A DNA stretch of 64,000 nt from Haliclona indistincta (taxonomy: Eukaryota; Porifera; Demospongiae; Haplosclerida; Chalinidae), in contig OZ024789.1 of the NCBI GenBank assembly GCA_964017065.1, positions 7,630,191-7,694,190 on the forward strand. Reading direction: 5' to 3'. Under the pieces are notes generated by a model, which searched no databases, was not told where the DNA came from, and was given only the letters and a program-made list of their open reading frames with translations. How positions within the stretch are numbered: the stretch's first letter is position 1; each line of letters starts with the position of its first letter. Positions 23,801 to 34,229 of the stretch are shown one piece after another. Both the position numbers and the translations under genes were made by a program.

Positions 23801-26800
23801 TATTGTGGGGAGTGTAGTAAACAGTGTATTGTTCAGGAGAATAGGTCACTTCAGGAACACTCCATTGTATCAGAGCTGATGTAGATGTAGCTACTACTGT
23901 TAGAGCTAACACTGGAGCTGCTGGTTGTGAAGGACCTGGATGAGGGTAGGATCATGAAAACATTTCAGTGACCACACCTACCTTTATTCTTAGCAACTAC
24001 ACTAATTGTTGTGGAAAGATTGAATGATATATGACTTTGTGCGCGTACCAAACAGCTGTATTGTTGACCTGGTTTTATCCTTGATGTTATTTTTATGGTG
24101 GTGTTAATAGTACTGGATTCGTTGTAAGTGTTGTTGCAAAAAGCAAAATAAATAATCACTATGTTTTTAAATTGTGGAAAGTAGATGGCAGGACGAGTCC
24201 AACAAAGATTTAGAGAGTGATTCGTTGTGATGATTAAGAAATTTCGAGGACGTCCCATGATTGCTGAAAAATTAAAAAATTATTTGTGTTAGCCCAATTT
24301 CACTATACCAATCAGTAGTATCAGTAGAAAAATACTTACGTTCATGTTGTGAGAAGGTTCTAAAGACATTTAGGCTTGATTCATTTCTTCCCTCAGTATT
24401 GCTAGCAACCACCTTATAGTAGTACACAGAATATTCATCAAGATTATTCAGAGTGATGTTGTAGTGCTGGTCTCTTATGTTGAAGAATCCAGTGTGATTG
24501 AGACCATAGACAGTGTCACTCTTGATGAATTCATCTGAGCCTGAGATGGAATGTCCTTCATTGTTTAGTAAGTAGTAGACAGTGTATTGTTCAGGAGAAT
24601 AGGTCACTTCAGGAACACTCCATTGTATCAGAGCTGATGAAGTTGCTGATGTGGTTACTGGAGATGGGCCCAGCACAGGAGCTGCTGGTGGCAAGGGACC
24701 TGTTAAGAAGGAGTGTAAGTGAATATAAGATGGAAAAGTAGGTCAGTATGTACTATGGCTATATAGTACAACCATGTAACGTCAGAATGCTTATTGGAAA
24801 TAATAGCCCTTAGTAATCACCTTTCTTAGTGACTATAGTCTGTACGATTGGTGGTCCATTCCCAAAAGCTGTCGCTGCACTCACAGAACAGGTGTAGTTC
24901 GTAAATTGCATGAGTCCTACGATGGTCAGTTTTGTAGATACAGTAACTGTGTGATTGATGACACTCTGGCCAAGTAAACATATGACTGTGTAGTTAGTTA
25001 CTGCAACATCAGGATAACTTGGAGGAGACCACGTGAGGGAGATTGTATGTCTAGTTGCTGAAATATTCAAATTTTCAGGAGGTCCAATAGAAACTGCAGC
25101 ATTTGATAGAAGTACTAGTCATTTTGCACACTATACAGTGACTTACATGTACTATTTTGTTGTGTAATGAAAGATTTCACTGCTGCAGGTCCATCTCCTT
25201 TGATAGTTGCAGCCCTCACAGAACAGGTATAGTTGGTTTCTGGCTGTAGTCCCGTGATGTTCCAACTAGTATAAATGCTGAAGATTCTGATATTAATAAT
25301 GGTTGTGCCTCCTGTTTTGCAGACGACAACGTAGCTAATGATTACTCCATTACGTTGTGAGAAGCTAGGAGGAGACCAGGAAATGATGGCAGAACTGGAG
25401 CTGATATTTGAGAAATAAACAGACTGAGGAGCTCCACTGGGAACTGAAGACCAAAATAGTTGAACACATCTGATTTGACCTAGCTACTTACCATCTTGCA
25501 TTGTAACCACACTAGTAGTCGCTGCTCGTCCTTCTCCATGAATGTTGTGAGCTGTGATGTTACAGGAATAGTTGGTGTATGGCTGCAACTCAGTCAGTGT
25601 GCCTGTGTCTTGTGCTACATTCAGACTGAGCGCATGCATGATTTTATTTTCGATCATAGCAGTGTAGCATTGTAATAAATAGTTAGAAATGACACCGTTT
25701 GGTTTTTGAGGAGGCTTGAATGTGAATGTAATCGATGTTGAGGTATTGGAAACACCTGTAAACTCAGTAGGTGGACCTGGAACTAAAGTTAGAAAAAGTA
25801 AATCTAGCACAGTATTACGATACTTCAGCTTACCAATGTCCTCAGTAACAACACTAGACGTATTGGTAGTGGTACTTGATAGATGGGTTACAGCACGTAC
25901 AAAACAGCTGTAGTGACGTCCTGGTTCTATTCCTGCTGTTATCACTATGGAAGTATCAAAACCAAAACTGTGTTTTTCTGTGAAATCGTCACTGCAAAAG
26001 GCAGTATAGGCAATGATAATTCCTGCAAACTGTTGGAAATAAATGACAGGACGAGACCAAGTAAGATTAAGTGAAGAATTTGTAGTCGTGATAGTGAAAT
26101 TTTGAGGAGCTCCCATGATTGCTGAGTTAAAGAAAACCATAAAAGTTTAAAACTCACAGTATAATGCTTACATTCATTTTGTGAGAAGGTTCTAAAGAAT
26201 TTCAGGTTTGACTCATTTCTTCCCTCAGTATTTGTAGCGACTATCTTATAGTAGTACACAGAATATTCAACAAGATTATTCAGAGTGATGTTGTAGTGCT
26301 GGTCTCTTATGTTGAAGAATCCAGTGTGATTGAGACCATAAACAGTGACACTCTTGATGAATTCATCTGAGCCTGAGATGAAATGTCCTTCATTGTTTAG
26401 TAAGTAGTAGACAGTGTATTGTTCAGGAGAATAGGTCACTTCAGGAACACTCCATTGTATCAGAGCTGATGTAGTTGCTGATGTGGTTAGTGGTGGTGGA
26501 GCCAGCACAGGAGCTGCTGGTATTGAGGGACCTATAGCTGAAGTTCAGTATAGTTATTTTGTATGTTCTAAATAATAATTAGCTTACCTCTTATAATAAC
26601 TTGGGTTGTGTTGCTGCTTGTAGCAATCAAAGCATTTCCAATCCTATAGGTGACAGTGCAGATGTACACAAGTGTGGTTGGACCCATCAGAGCATATTGC
26701 TGCACTGAGCTGTTTTGAGATATCATTTCTTCTGTTTTCAATACCGGACTTGATGATACATTAGTGACCGGAATGTTATTTTTAGTTAAAGTTGGCTCAA

Positions 26801-27847
26801 AGAATACGTTCGGTTGCATATGATATGGTCTAAACTTTCCGCCACATTGCACACGAAAAGAGTTATATCCATCGATACCCAATACTTCATTAGAGCTTGA
26901 AGACACTGAGACACTCAATATTGGAACTAAAATTTATTAGACAGTAAAATATTATCATTGCACTTATAACTATAAGTACCTTCGACATTAAAAAAATCGC
27001 TTGCCATAGCAGGAATAATGTTGATGTAACCAGGAATAGTAAGGACACACGTAATATTGAGTGTAAGGCTTCTGTTAGTGGATATGATGGAGAGATCGAA
27101 TACATCACTTGCTGTAGCTTCATGTGACAAATTTAGTGGTTGGTTTGTCTCCAAATCAACTGCTTTCCAAAGAAATGCAACACCACTCTCCCTGCTATTA
27201 CATGTTATGTTAGCTTTTTGTCCAACATAGTAGATATTCGTAATACTATCATTTGTGAAATCAATGCGTGGTGGTTTAACTGCATGGATAAAGTTTATAA
27301 AGTTTTTCATATTCTTAATTATTTTTATAGCTAACTCACGTGTAATTGTCAGAACGTATGTTGATTGATTAATGATTTGACCATTACCTATTGATACTTT
27401 ACAACGGTAGGCAGTAGCATCAGCTGGACTCAAGTTGGGTAGAATCAGATCTGATTTATTTCCTCTTATTGTACCGTTAGTGGACCACTGGTACTGGATG
27501 GTAAAGTCATTGATGTTGAGAGATGATGGATAAAGAGTGACAGAGCAGTTCAGTCTAGTACTGGTACCCAGTCGAGGCGATGGTAGAAATCCAGATGACA
27601 AGTTTGTGTGAACAATGATATAAGAAGCTACAGCACAAGAGAAAATGAGATAGCAAGCATATTCATTACTAGAACAGTAGCTACACTGAACTTACGATTT
27701 ATTTGACCTTGAGCAACTGTTACACTGTTCAAATCCACCAACACCTGCATACACGACATACAAATTATTAGCAGTAAGCTAGCTGCAGTTCATTGTACTG
27801 CTACTTGCCTGCAGCATAATCACTGGAAACATCAGAAGATGATACAT
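17892..27847 (-). CDS. giant adhesion G-protein-coupled receptor B (paralogue of A)
   Basis: Same exon plan as receptor A and similar length. Start ATG at 27847 (signal peptide exon 27809-27847, GC donor). Approximate exons: Ig-like 27340-27625, 26976-27290, 26580-26930; FN3 26172-26539, 25833-26122, 25492-25784, 25148-25445, 24828-25093, 24340-24702, 23982-24264, 23585-23938, 23247-23534; Ig 22895-23195 and 22500-22844; EGF 22332-22452; Ig 22010-22281; linker 21889-21970, 21756-21843 and about 21550-21715; HormR 21254-21514; GAIN 21070-21202, 20927-21021, 20418-20845; GPS 20312-20366 and 20160-20264; 7TM and tail 19959-20096, 19650-19919, about 19526-19592, 17892-19470. The cleavage motif CDHLTNF is kept, and no disabling change is seen if 20265-20311 is an intron. 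The acidic tail differs from A by several small in-frame indels. Likely a functional second receptor; ligand unknown. Confidence 0.88.
20265..20311 (-). other. 47-bp micro-intron inside the GPS region of receptor B
   Basis: Begins GTATAAAT and ends ATTCAG on the minus strand. Read as coding it gives a TGA within ten codons and a one-base frame loss relative to receptor A. Read as an intron it joins CTAGATG to ATGGCTATGG in frame and gives a normal GPS. The other introns in these genes are also about 50 bp. Confidence 0.75.
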
Positions 27848-28000
27848 CTTGACAATATGTCAATATGCAGTTTCTTGACTCTGATTGTGCTCTGATCGAG
27901 GCAGTGTTAGCTATAATTATACATTATACAGTCATATAGAAATAGTGATTCTATTTGCATAATGTGTCCATTTGCATAAAAGTAAAGTTTTCTTAGAAAA

Positions 28001-28728
28001 GAAAAAATAATATTATCTATTGCCCACTCAACAAACTTAGGAGTTTCATCAAATAAGTAGTCAATACAGAACTGCAGACAACTTTAACCTGTTCCGTAAA
28101 TGGAAAAGTCTGCATAAAAAAATTACGCATTTTTGTCAAGATGACCAAATTTTGAAATTAATTTTTGCTGATAAAACTCCAATATAAAATGTATGGACAC
28201 TTTTGTGTGAGGGCACCGATGAAAAATGTAATTTTTTAAAAATTTATGGTACATTAAACTAGAAAGACTGCAACAAGACCAAGACAACAACAGACAACTT
28301 ATGCAAACATAGAACATTATGAAGCGATACCGTACAATGTGTTATTGCAAGAACTGGTCTTCACTAGGGCAGTTACCCATCAAAAGACTGCAACAAAAGA
28401 CAGCTCAATACAATACGAAAGTGAAGATTGTAACTTCAGTTCCTCTGAAACGCTTCTGGTCTGAGATATTTATTTTTTTTGCGGTCACCCATCAACAAAT
28501 TAATATTAACAGACATGCAACACAATACGACAGTGAAGACGTAACTTCAGTTTCTCTTACACGCTTCTGGTCTGAGATATTTATTTTGTTCCAATGTGCA
28601 ATGACAATGTATGACATAATATACAATAAAGATAATCTGTCATAATAATATCAAATTAGAGCAGCTACAATCTGTACATATGGTAATATTGATCCACAAG
28701 TAGACAAATTAACAATTCCAGTTGTTTG
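28001..28728. other. intergenic, with an imperfect tandem duplication
   Basis: Two imperfect copies of about 118 bp (near 28425-28475 and 28535-28590, sharing CGCTTCTGGTCTGAGATATT) lie here. No gene recognised; the open frame at 28319-28645 spans the repeat and has no recognisable domain. Confidence 0.5.
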
Positions 28729-31700
28729 TTAACAGCCTTTCTCTTTTCTTAAGACATCGATGTATTTGTAATTTGGTGTAAGTGAGCCGTTGTATGCGAT
28801 AATAGCCTGCAGATAAAAACACGATGATATGGAGCCACAAATTCATGAACGTGTACATTTTAAATGAGAGTCAAGTAAATACCGCAGAATTGTTTTCTTT
28901 CAAGCACTTTATATTAGGGTGCATAAAACAATTCATGATCTCAATCATTGCCTCTAATTAAGTGTACATTAAATAATATTGTCAAGAGACTAACCCCTTT
29001 GACTGGTTCTGATACAGCTTTTTGTCCTTCAAGAGGTTTACTGACATCAATATTCAACTATGACAAAACGAAAAAACAACACGAGAGAGATAAAATATCA
29101 TAAGGAAGTGGGCGCAGTGGTTTTACTTACAAAGTCATAGATAAAAGGTTTTAATCTGGCACCAAAATAGTCCGTAGCTTCACGTGGAAGCTGAGCTGGC
29201 AGATTATCAATAGAACTAATAACAATACCACTTCCAGCAAGACTGCAAGGAAGAAACAGTTCAGATAAATGTAAACAAAAATGAGTACGAGTGTGTATTT
29301 TACAGAATCCCCTGTACATTTTAACCAGCACAAAAACTTTATTCTGCAATGTACATAGACAGATGCTACAGTGTTTAGACAGAAGGCTGACCTACTCCAC
29401 TGGTTTCTGTTAGTGTGAGCGTCGTATAGAACAAATGGCGAGTCAATAGTGGTCCATTCTGTCATGAACTCAATAGAGCCCTATAGAAAATAACAAATAC
29501 AGTCATGTATCAGAACATGTAAAGTGGATGATACACTACACAACATTGTTTAGTGAATAGAAATGTTGCACAGTTGATTCAAATTCTTATGACGTATAGA
29601 GCAATTTGTTGCAGGCAACTTTGCTGTTTGGTTTCCCGCGGCAACATTGCCTATGCCCTAATTATGGACTACAGTGATAGTACATAAAGACTAATGTACA
29701 TGTATGAATGCTGACTTTCAACTATGCAAAAGATAAGTTTCACATGCAAGTTATAATCTTGAACATACGTTTTGCTGTACTATCAGAAATTATATGACTC
29801 ACATTGGTATCTGCTGATATGTCACAAATAGTGAGGAGGCGCTGAGGAAGAGGAGGGATTCCTGACAGTAAGTCCACCACGTAGTCCGATGGTTGAAGAT
29901 TCTTACACTGCTCTACTGTCAGAAATCGTGGTGTATTGGGAGCCCAGAACACACCATTGATCAGACATGATGTGTACGGAGCTATCTGTGTGCGATAGAA
30001 AAGTTACTGTTTTATTGTTACTATGTCAAGAGACATCAAAGGCACACCACTCAGGACAAACGTCACATTTTCAAGAGTGCAATATTACCAAGAGTATATA
30101 ATTAAGAGTGTCGAACTGCCAATACCCGCATAGAAACACTGTGAACAAAGTAACGTGACTTCCGGTCAGTTTCACGTGAGCCTGACTGACGTCAGAGTGT
30201 TTGCTAGCTAGAGCCAATGGACGTCGTCGACGATGAAAGTGAAGGTGAAGATGGGGGCTTCGATTGTTTATATCTGGATGACTACTGTGAGGAAATAGAA
30301 TGCGAGGAAGTAGAACATGACGAACAGCAAATGACTGAGCCGTGCGCTACTCCAAAGTGCCGTGGTGGTAAAGGCAAAGGTAGAGCAAAAGACAAGCAGG
30401 GAGGTCCTAGGGCTAAGAAGCGGCGCTTGACGTTAAACAAGGACGAGAAGGCGAGAGTCTTGCTGTCGATATGTGACGTGAAAGTAGAGAATGTTGTTTT
30501 GCATGTTGATGAGACAATCAGCAGTGCAAGGCACGTTTTAGACAATAAGGCTCGACAAGACTTCTGGAAGGCTCTTCAAAGTTCGAAGCAGATGAAACTA
30601 AACTAAGTTCAGGAAATCTAGCAATACCAGCTGTCTCCAGCTCCTTCAGTGAGATTAATCCGACTCGTGGTGATTCAGCCAGCATGGGATCAACTAGGCT
30701 TGCAGTTACTAGCATTGGTGGATCAACTAGGCTTGCAGTTACTAGCATTGGTCGTTTTACTACTGTTCCTTGTACATCGTGATCGCTTTTCCTTTTTCTT
30801 CCCTGCTCCATTCCACTAAGTTTGACGGTGAGCGGCTGCTGCGAGTGACGTTTCAGGCTGACCACGTCTCCTTGCTATATGTATCACTTAGTTATACTAG
30901 CAGATTACGGACGAATTTACGGCGTTTTTCTCATGTGAAACTGACCGGAAGTCACGTTACTTTGTTCACAGTGTTTCTACGCGGGTATTTGCAGTTCGAC
31001 ACTCTTCTTAATAATATTATATACTCTTGATATTACCGTATAGCGGAAAATTTTCGTGAATGCACGAGAAATCAGCGCTATTGCCCTATCTTTGTCAACA
31101 AAAACAAGACATTCGCGGATAATATTTTCGCGAATGACTTGTAATTCGTGAAAATTTTCTGCTATACGGTAATATTACTAACACAGCACAGACGCTGCAG
31201 AAACCAACACTTCGCAAGCTTGATACAATGATGTCAGTGAATTCATACTTTACACAACGATGCGTACATCAATATTCTTGAGAGCTTTTATTCACATGAA
31301 GTATCTCATAACATGTAAGAAGTCTGAAAATCATGTAGTGTACAAGCATGTGTCATATTGGTACACTTTAGCATAATAGAAGGTTTACCTGATCAGCAAA
31401 GATGGAGGTGTACTGTTCAGGATGCTTCTTGTAGTCCTCTAGCTCATATTCTGCGCCATCTTTTCTCACCAGGTGATCACGACGATTGATCACCGTAGCG
31501 TACGTTTTTCTAGTGTCTGTGTAGAAAAAATGATGAATCAAAAAGACTCAGGCATGGTATTGCACAAGAGAGAGTGACAGTTACCTCCATTTTTGACAAC
31601 ATCTGGTAGTTCTTTGGGTGATACATATTCATGTGGCAGCACCTCAAACACTTCTCTTGCTCCCTATGGAGAGACACATGTGACTATAGCCTGTTGTGTC

Positions 31701-34078
31701 AACACTCAAGTGTCTAGGTACACAGTGCTACCACAAAATTAATCTTGTGCACACTATGCAACCACAATGGCTGATATTCCTCACCTGAGACACATTGCCT
31801 GATCCTGTAAAAGTGAATACCATAGGGCCCAGTATCTGAGGCATGAGACCATACTGTATCTCCCTGCCCACACTAGCAATGGCTGCCTTGGCTGAACTGC
31901 TGGATGGATAGTTGTGAGCATTGGCTACGTGCTGGAAGAGAGCAAGAAGCCATAACTAGAGTGTAGTCACTGTCCTGGCTACTATTTGTAAAACAGTGAC
32001 ACTAAGATCGTGCACAGAAAAAGTAGAAACTTCTTAAGGAAAGTACATGTCAATGGCAGATTATGGGCACTGGATTTTAAGCTAGACACTCTGCCTTGTA
32101 AGTCTTAGGTATTTACTATCTGTGACTGCTGTGAAAATGGAATGCGAGGAATTTGAACAAAGCTAATGAATAGAGTCAAGCATAGTGCTAATCATAACCT
32201 GTCATACCATGGGCAACTAGAGCCTGCATCACAATACTACTAGGTACGCGCACAATATTCCGGAATAATTTTGGGAATAATGGGCTGAATTGGGAATATA
32301 ATAATTTTGAGAATTTTGGGAGGGAATTTTCAAGCCACACCCTCACATGTGTGCTACTAGCTATACTTGCTACTAGATCTACTGACAGTATGGCAGAGGC
32401 AGCTGAAGCAAGCGAGTCTACAGTGACTGTGACTCTCTCATCATCACCTCCATCATCAGACAGTGAGGCAGACGCATAAATAACATCGTCGTCTGAGACG
32501 GGACCTCATACACAGTCGCCTGAGCCATCACTTCTGAGTCGCTTGCGTGCACCTCAGCTAGCAGAAATCGGAAGGAAGCGTTCTGTTCATCGTAATTACC
32601 CACGAAAGGAAAGAGACCGTCCAAAGGTCGTGGACACTTGCAAAAAATAATTGCAAAAAGTCATTATTTTATACAAGCTATTATTATTAATCAAATTCAA
32701 AGAATAATATCGAGAATTTGGGCAAGATGAATGGGAATAATGGGTGAAAATTTTGAGAAGTTCCAGAAAGAATAATAGGCAGAACTTCAGGAATATTGTG
32801 CTCGTCCCTAAATACTACTGGAAGGGAGAGGGAGGGAAGGGCCAGTGCTGGACTAGTACCATAACTATTGCATCATGCTCAGTATATGCAGTGCTGGCAA
32901 GTACACTTCCCACTGTAACAATGAGTATCACTGTGTCAGTGAATTACACATGTTAACAACTATACAACAAGTATGGTACATTGACCAAGAACCCCCCATT
33001 GACATGATCTAGTGTGTTACCATGAAAGGTGTGTGATGACCAAGAGCCAACAGTCTCATCCCAAGACCATGAAGAATATTCACCATTCCTGAAGAGAAAA
33101 TAAATTGTGACACATGAAGTGACCACACATGTATGTGATGAAGCAGATACCTGCTATTCCAGCATATTGTCCGAAAGCTACAAGCCGTTGTCCTCGCTCA
33201 TTCACAAGCTTCTCATAGTCAACCAGACACACACGCTACACAAGAAAATACAACAACAGAGACCAGTAATACAGATTGTCCATAGTATATTATGCACTTC
33301 AAACTATAGTTCTAGTTTAGTTTTCTTATTCAGTGCACAAAAATGCAAAGTTCACATCAACAGTTGTCAACACCATCAAGTGTCACCAGATGCAAACAGC
33401 TGATCAAGCACATGCATACATGCATTACTAGAGCATATACAATTTACATTGTTATGTACATATACATGCAAGCTGATGCATGCTAAAAAGCCTTGCTTGG
33501 TTCTGAGTGATTGCTTTTTTTGCACACAGACCTTCTCCAAGATGACGTCCAGTAAGTCCATGTTCTCTTCTTGCGCCTTGATCGTGTGAGAGAAGAACAC
33601 AAACGTCTTGTCAGGAATCAATCGACTGATCGGAGGCTTTTTAACACCTGCGAAAGAAAAAGTAACAAACTGGAATCAAGCCATATGACTCCTTACTACC
33701 GGTGGAATGTACAATGTAGTAAAGTATCAATGGTTGTTCATAGCATGCGTTGCAGTATCACAACTAACCTATGATTACGTTTGCATTGTCAATGTCATCT
33801 GTCACAATCGCTCCTGCACGTTCGTATTCCGGCATCGAATAGGCACGTCTCGTGGACGGCTGGATTAGTACCTTCACTCCATTCTTCACCAGTGTCTGCA
33901 CGTGACCTGGGTTGAGCGGAGCACGTCGCTCCCAAACGCTGCTCTCTTCGCGTCTGATCGCAAGCACTTTGCTCGCAGCCACGGCATACTCCCTGCGACA
34001 GCAAGACTGCGTCCTAAGTGGAGCAGCGATCAGAGCTCGACGGCACCTTCTGGAAGTCAAGCTGAGTGCTCGAGACAT
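28729..34078 (-). CDS. AASS: lysine-ketoglutarate reductase (LKR half of alpha-aminoadipic semialdehyde synthase), monofunctional
   Basis: Condenses lysine with 2-oxoglutarate to saccharopine in mitochondria, the first step of lysine degradation. Twelve exons: 33769-34078, 33531-33649, 33152-33237, 33019-33089, 31783-31932, 31585-31663, 31389-31518, 29803-29986, 29397-29480, 29131-29243, 28995-29057, 28729-28808. The Arg-rich N-terminus suits mitochondrial import. Family landmarks run in order: [92 protein letters not shown](T)[24 protein letters not shown]. It ends [24 protein letters not shown], exactly where bifunctional AASS would continue into saccharopine dehydrogenase; no such domain follows in the window. 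About 480 residues. The start at 34078 faces KIN17. Confidence 0.9.
30217..30606 (+). CDS. element-encoded protein of unknown family, acidic then basic
   Basis: A 129-residue frame with good start context sits between the long TIRs at 30089 and 31029, antisense to the host LKR gene. The first 45 residues are acidic ([20 protein letters not shown]); residues 50-75 are basic and Gly/Lys-rich ([18 protein letters not shown]), which could serve as a nuclear localisation or DNA-binding tail; the last 50 residues may form helices. No transposase signature is visible. It may be a cargo or accessory gene of the element. Whether it is expressed is unknown. Confidence 0.45.
   Translation: MDVVDDESEGEDGGFDCLYLDDYCEEIECEEVEHDEQQMTEPCATPKCRGGKGKGRAKDKQGGPRAKKRRLTLNKDEKARVLLSICDVKVENVVLHVDETISSARHVLDNKARQDFWKALQSSKQMKLN
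30688..30752. repeat. 33-bp direct tandem repeat
   Basis: Two exact copies of a 33-bp unit (containing GGATCAACTAGGCTTGCAG) lie side by side inside the 30089-31029 element, downstream of its ORF. Confidence 0.8.
31036..31169. mobile_element. small MITE, CCGTATAGCGG family, copy 1
   Basis: Ends CCGTATAGCGGAAAATTTTCG and its complement, flanked by TA on both sides (31034-31035, 31170-31171). The interior shares CTATTGCCCTAT and CAACAAAAACAAGAC with the copy at 39866-40062. TA duplication suggests a Tc1/mariner-type mobiliser. Confidence 0.8.
32241..32810. mobile_element. hAT-like element (8-bp TSD AATACTAC) in an LKR intron
   Basis: Ends TAGGTACGCGCACAATATTCC and the complement of TAGGGACGAGCACAATATTCC; AATACTAC flanks both sides (32233-32240 and 32811-32818). 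The interior has TAATAATGGG-rich arms. Between 32391 and 32640 is a coding remnant (an [12 protein letters not shown] start, then after a stop a frame with [17 protein letters not shown]) that looks like the basic N-terminal part of a hAT transposase, cut before the catalytic region. Confidence 0.75.
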
Positions 34079-34229
34079 CTCGATGAAATCAGGAGGGTGT
34101 TGTCTGGTCTGGGCGTGGTCACGTCGATAAAGTGACCGAGAGTGACGTAAGCATTTTTTGGTTTACATGTGCCTTTCTAGTTCTCGAGCCTTTCTGCTTC
34201 GCGCGCTCTAGCCTTTTCAAGAAACAACA
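34079..34229. promoter_or_regulatory. bidirectional promoter between LKR and KIN17
   Basis: Only 151 bp separate the two start codons, which face away from each other, so both promoters and 5' UTRs must share this stretch or overlap the first exons. It contains GGGCGTGG (34111-34118, KLF/Sp1-like) and TGACGTAA (34143-34150, CRE/ATF-like). No TATA box is evident. Site assignments are motif matches only. Confidence 0.6.

Larger units (their letters stand above)
14870..28000. repeat. tandem segmental duplication, copy B
   Basis: Paralogous to 3470-14870. It is longer because of a 613-bp inverted-repeat element (14995-15607) and a 1.77-kb nested transposon block (15697-17470), neither of which has a counterpart at the matching points of copy A. 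Confidence 0.85.
30089..31029. mobile_element. 941-bp element with ~100-bp TIRs inside an LKR intron
   Basis: Outer ends CAAGAGTATATAAT and ATTATATACTCTTG begin inverted arms of about 100 bp (30089-30190 and 30915-31029) that share stretches such as CACTGTGAACAAAGTAACGT. Both flanks start ATATTAC, a possible target duplication, but a second element sits on the right boundary and blurs it. It carries one complete ORF (30217-30606). A related degraded copy is at about 35463-35650. Confidence 0.75.

Noticed and set aside
28319..28645. 108-residue plus-strand ORF after receptor B
   Set aside because: Spans an imperfect tandem duplication and has no recognisable domain.
29151..29465. ORF running through an LKR intron
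   Set aside because: It joins two real exons through the intron in a different frame; not a separate gene.
33902..34135. Plus-strand ORFs overlapping the first LKR exon
   Set aside because: Antisense to a clearly conserved coding exon and its promoter.
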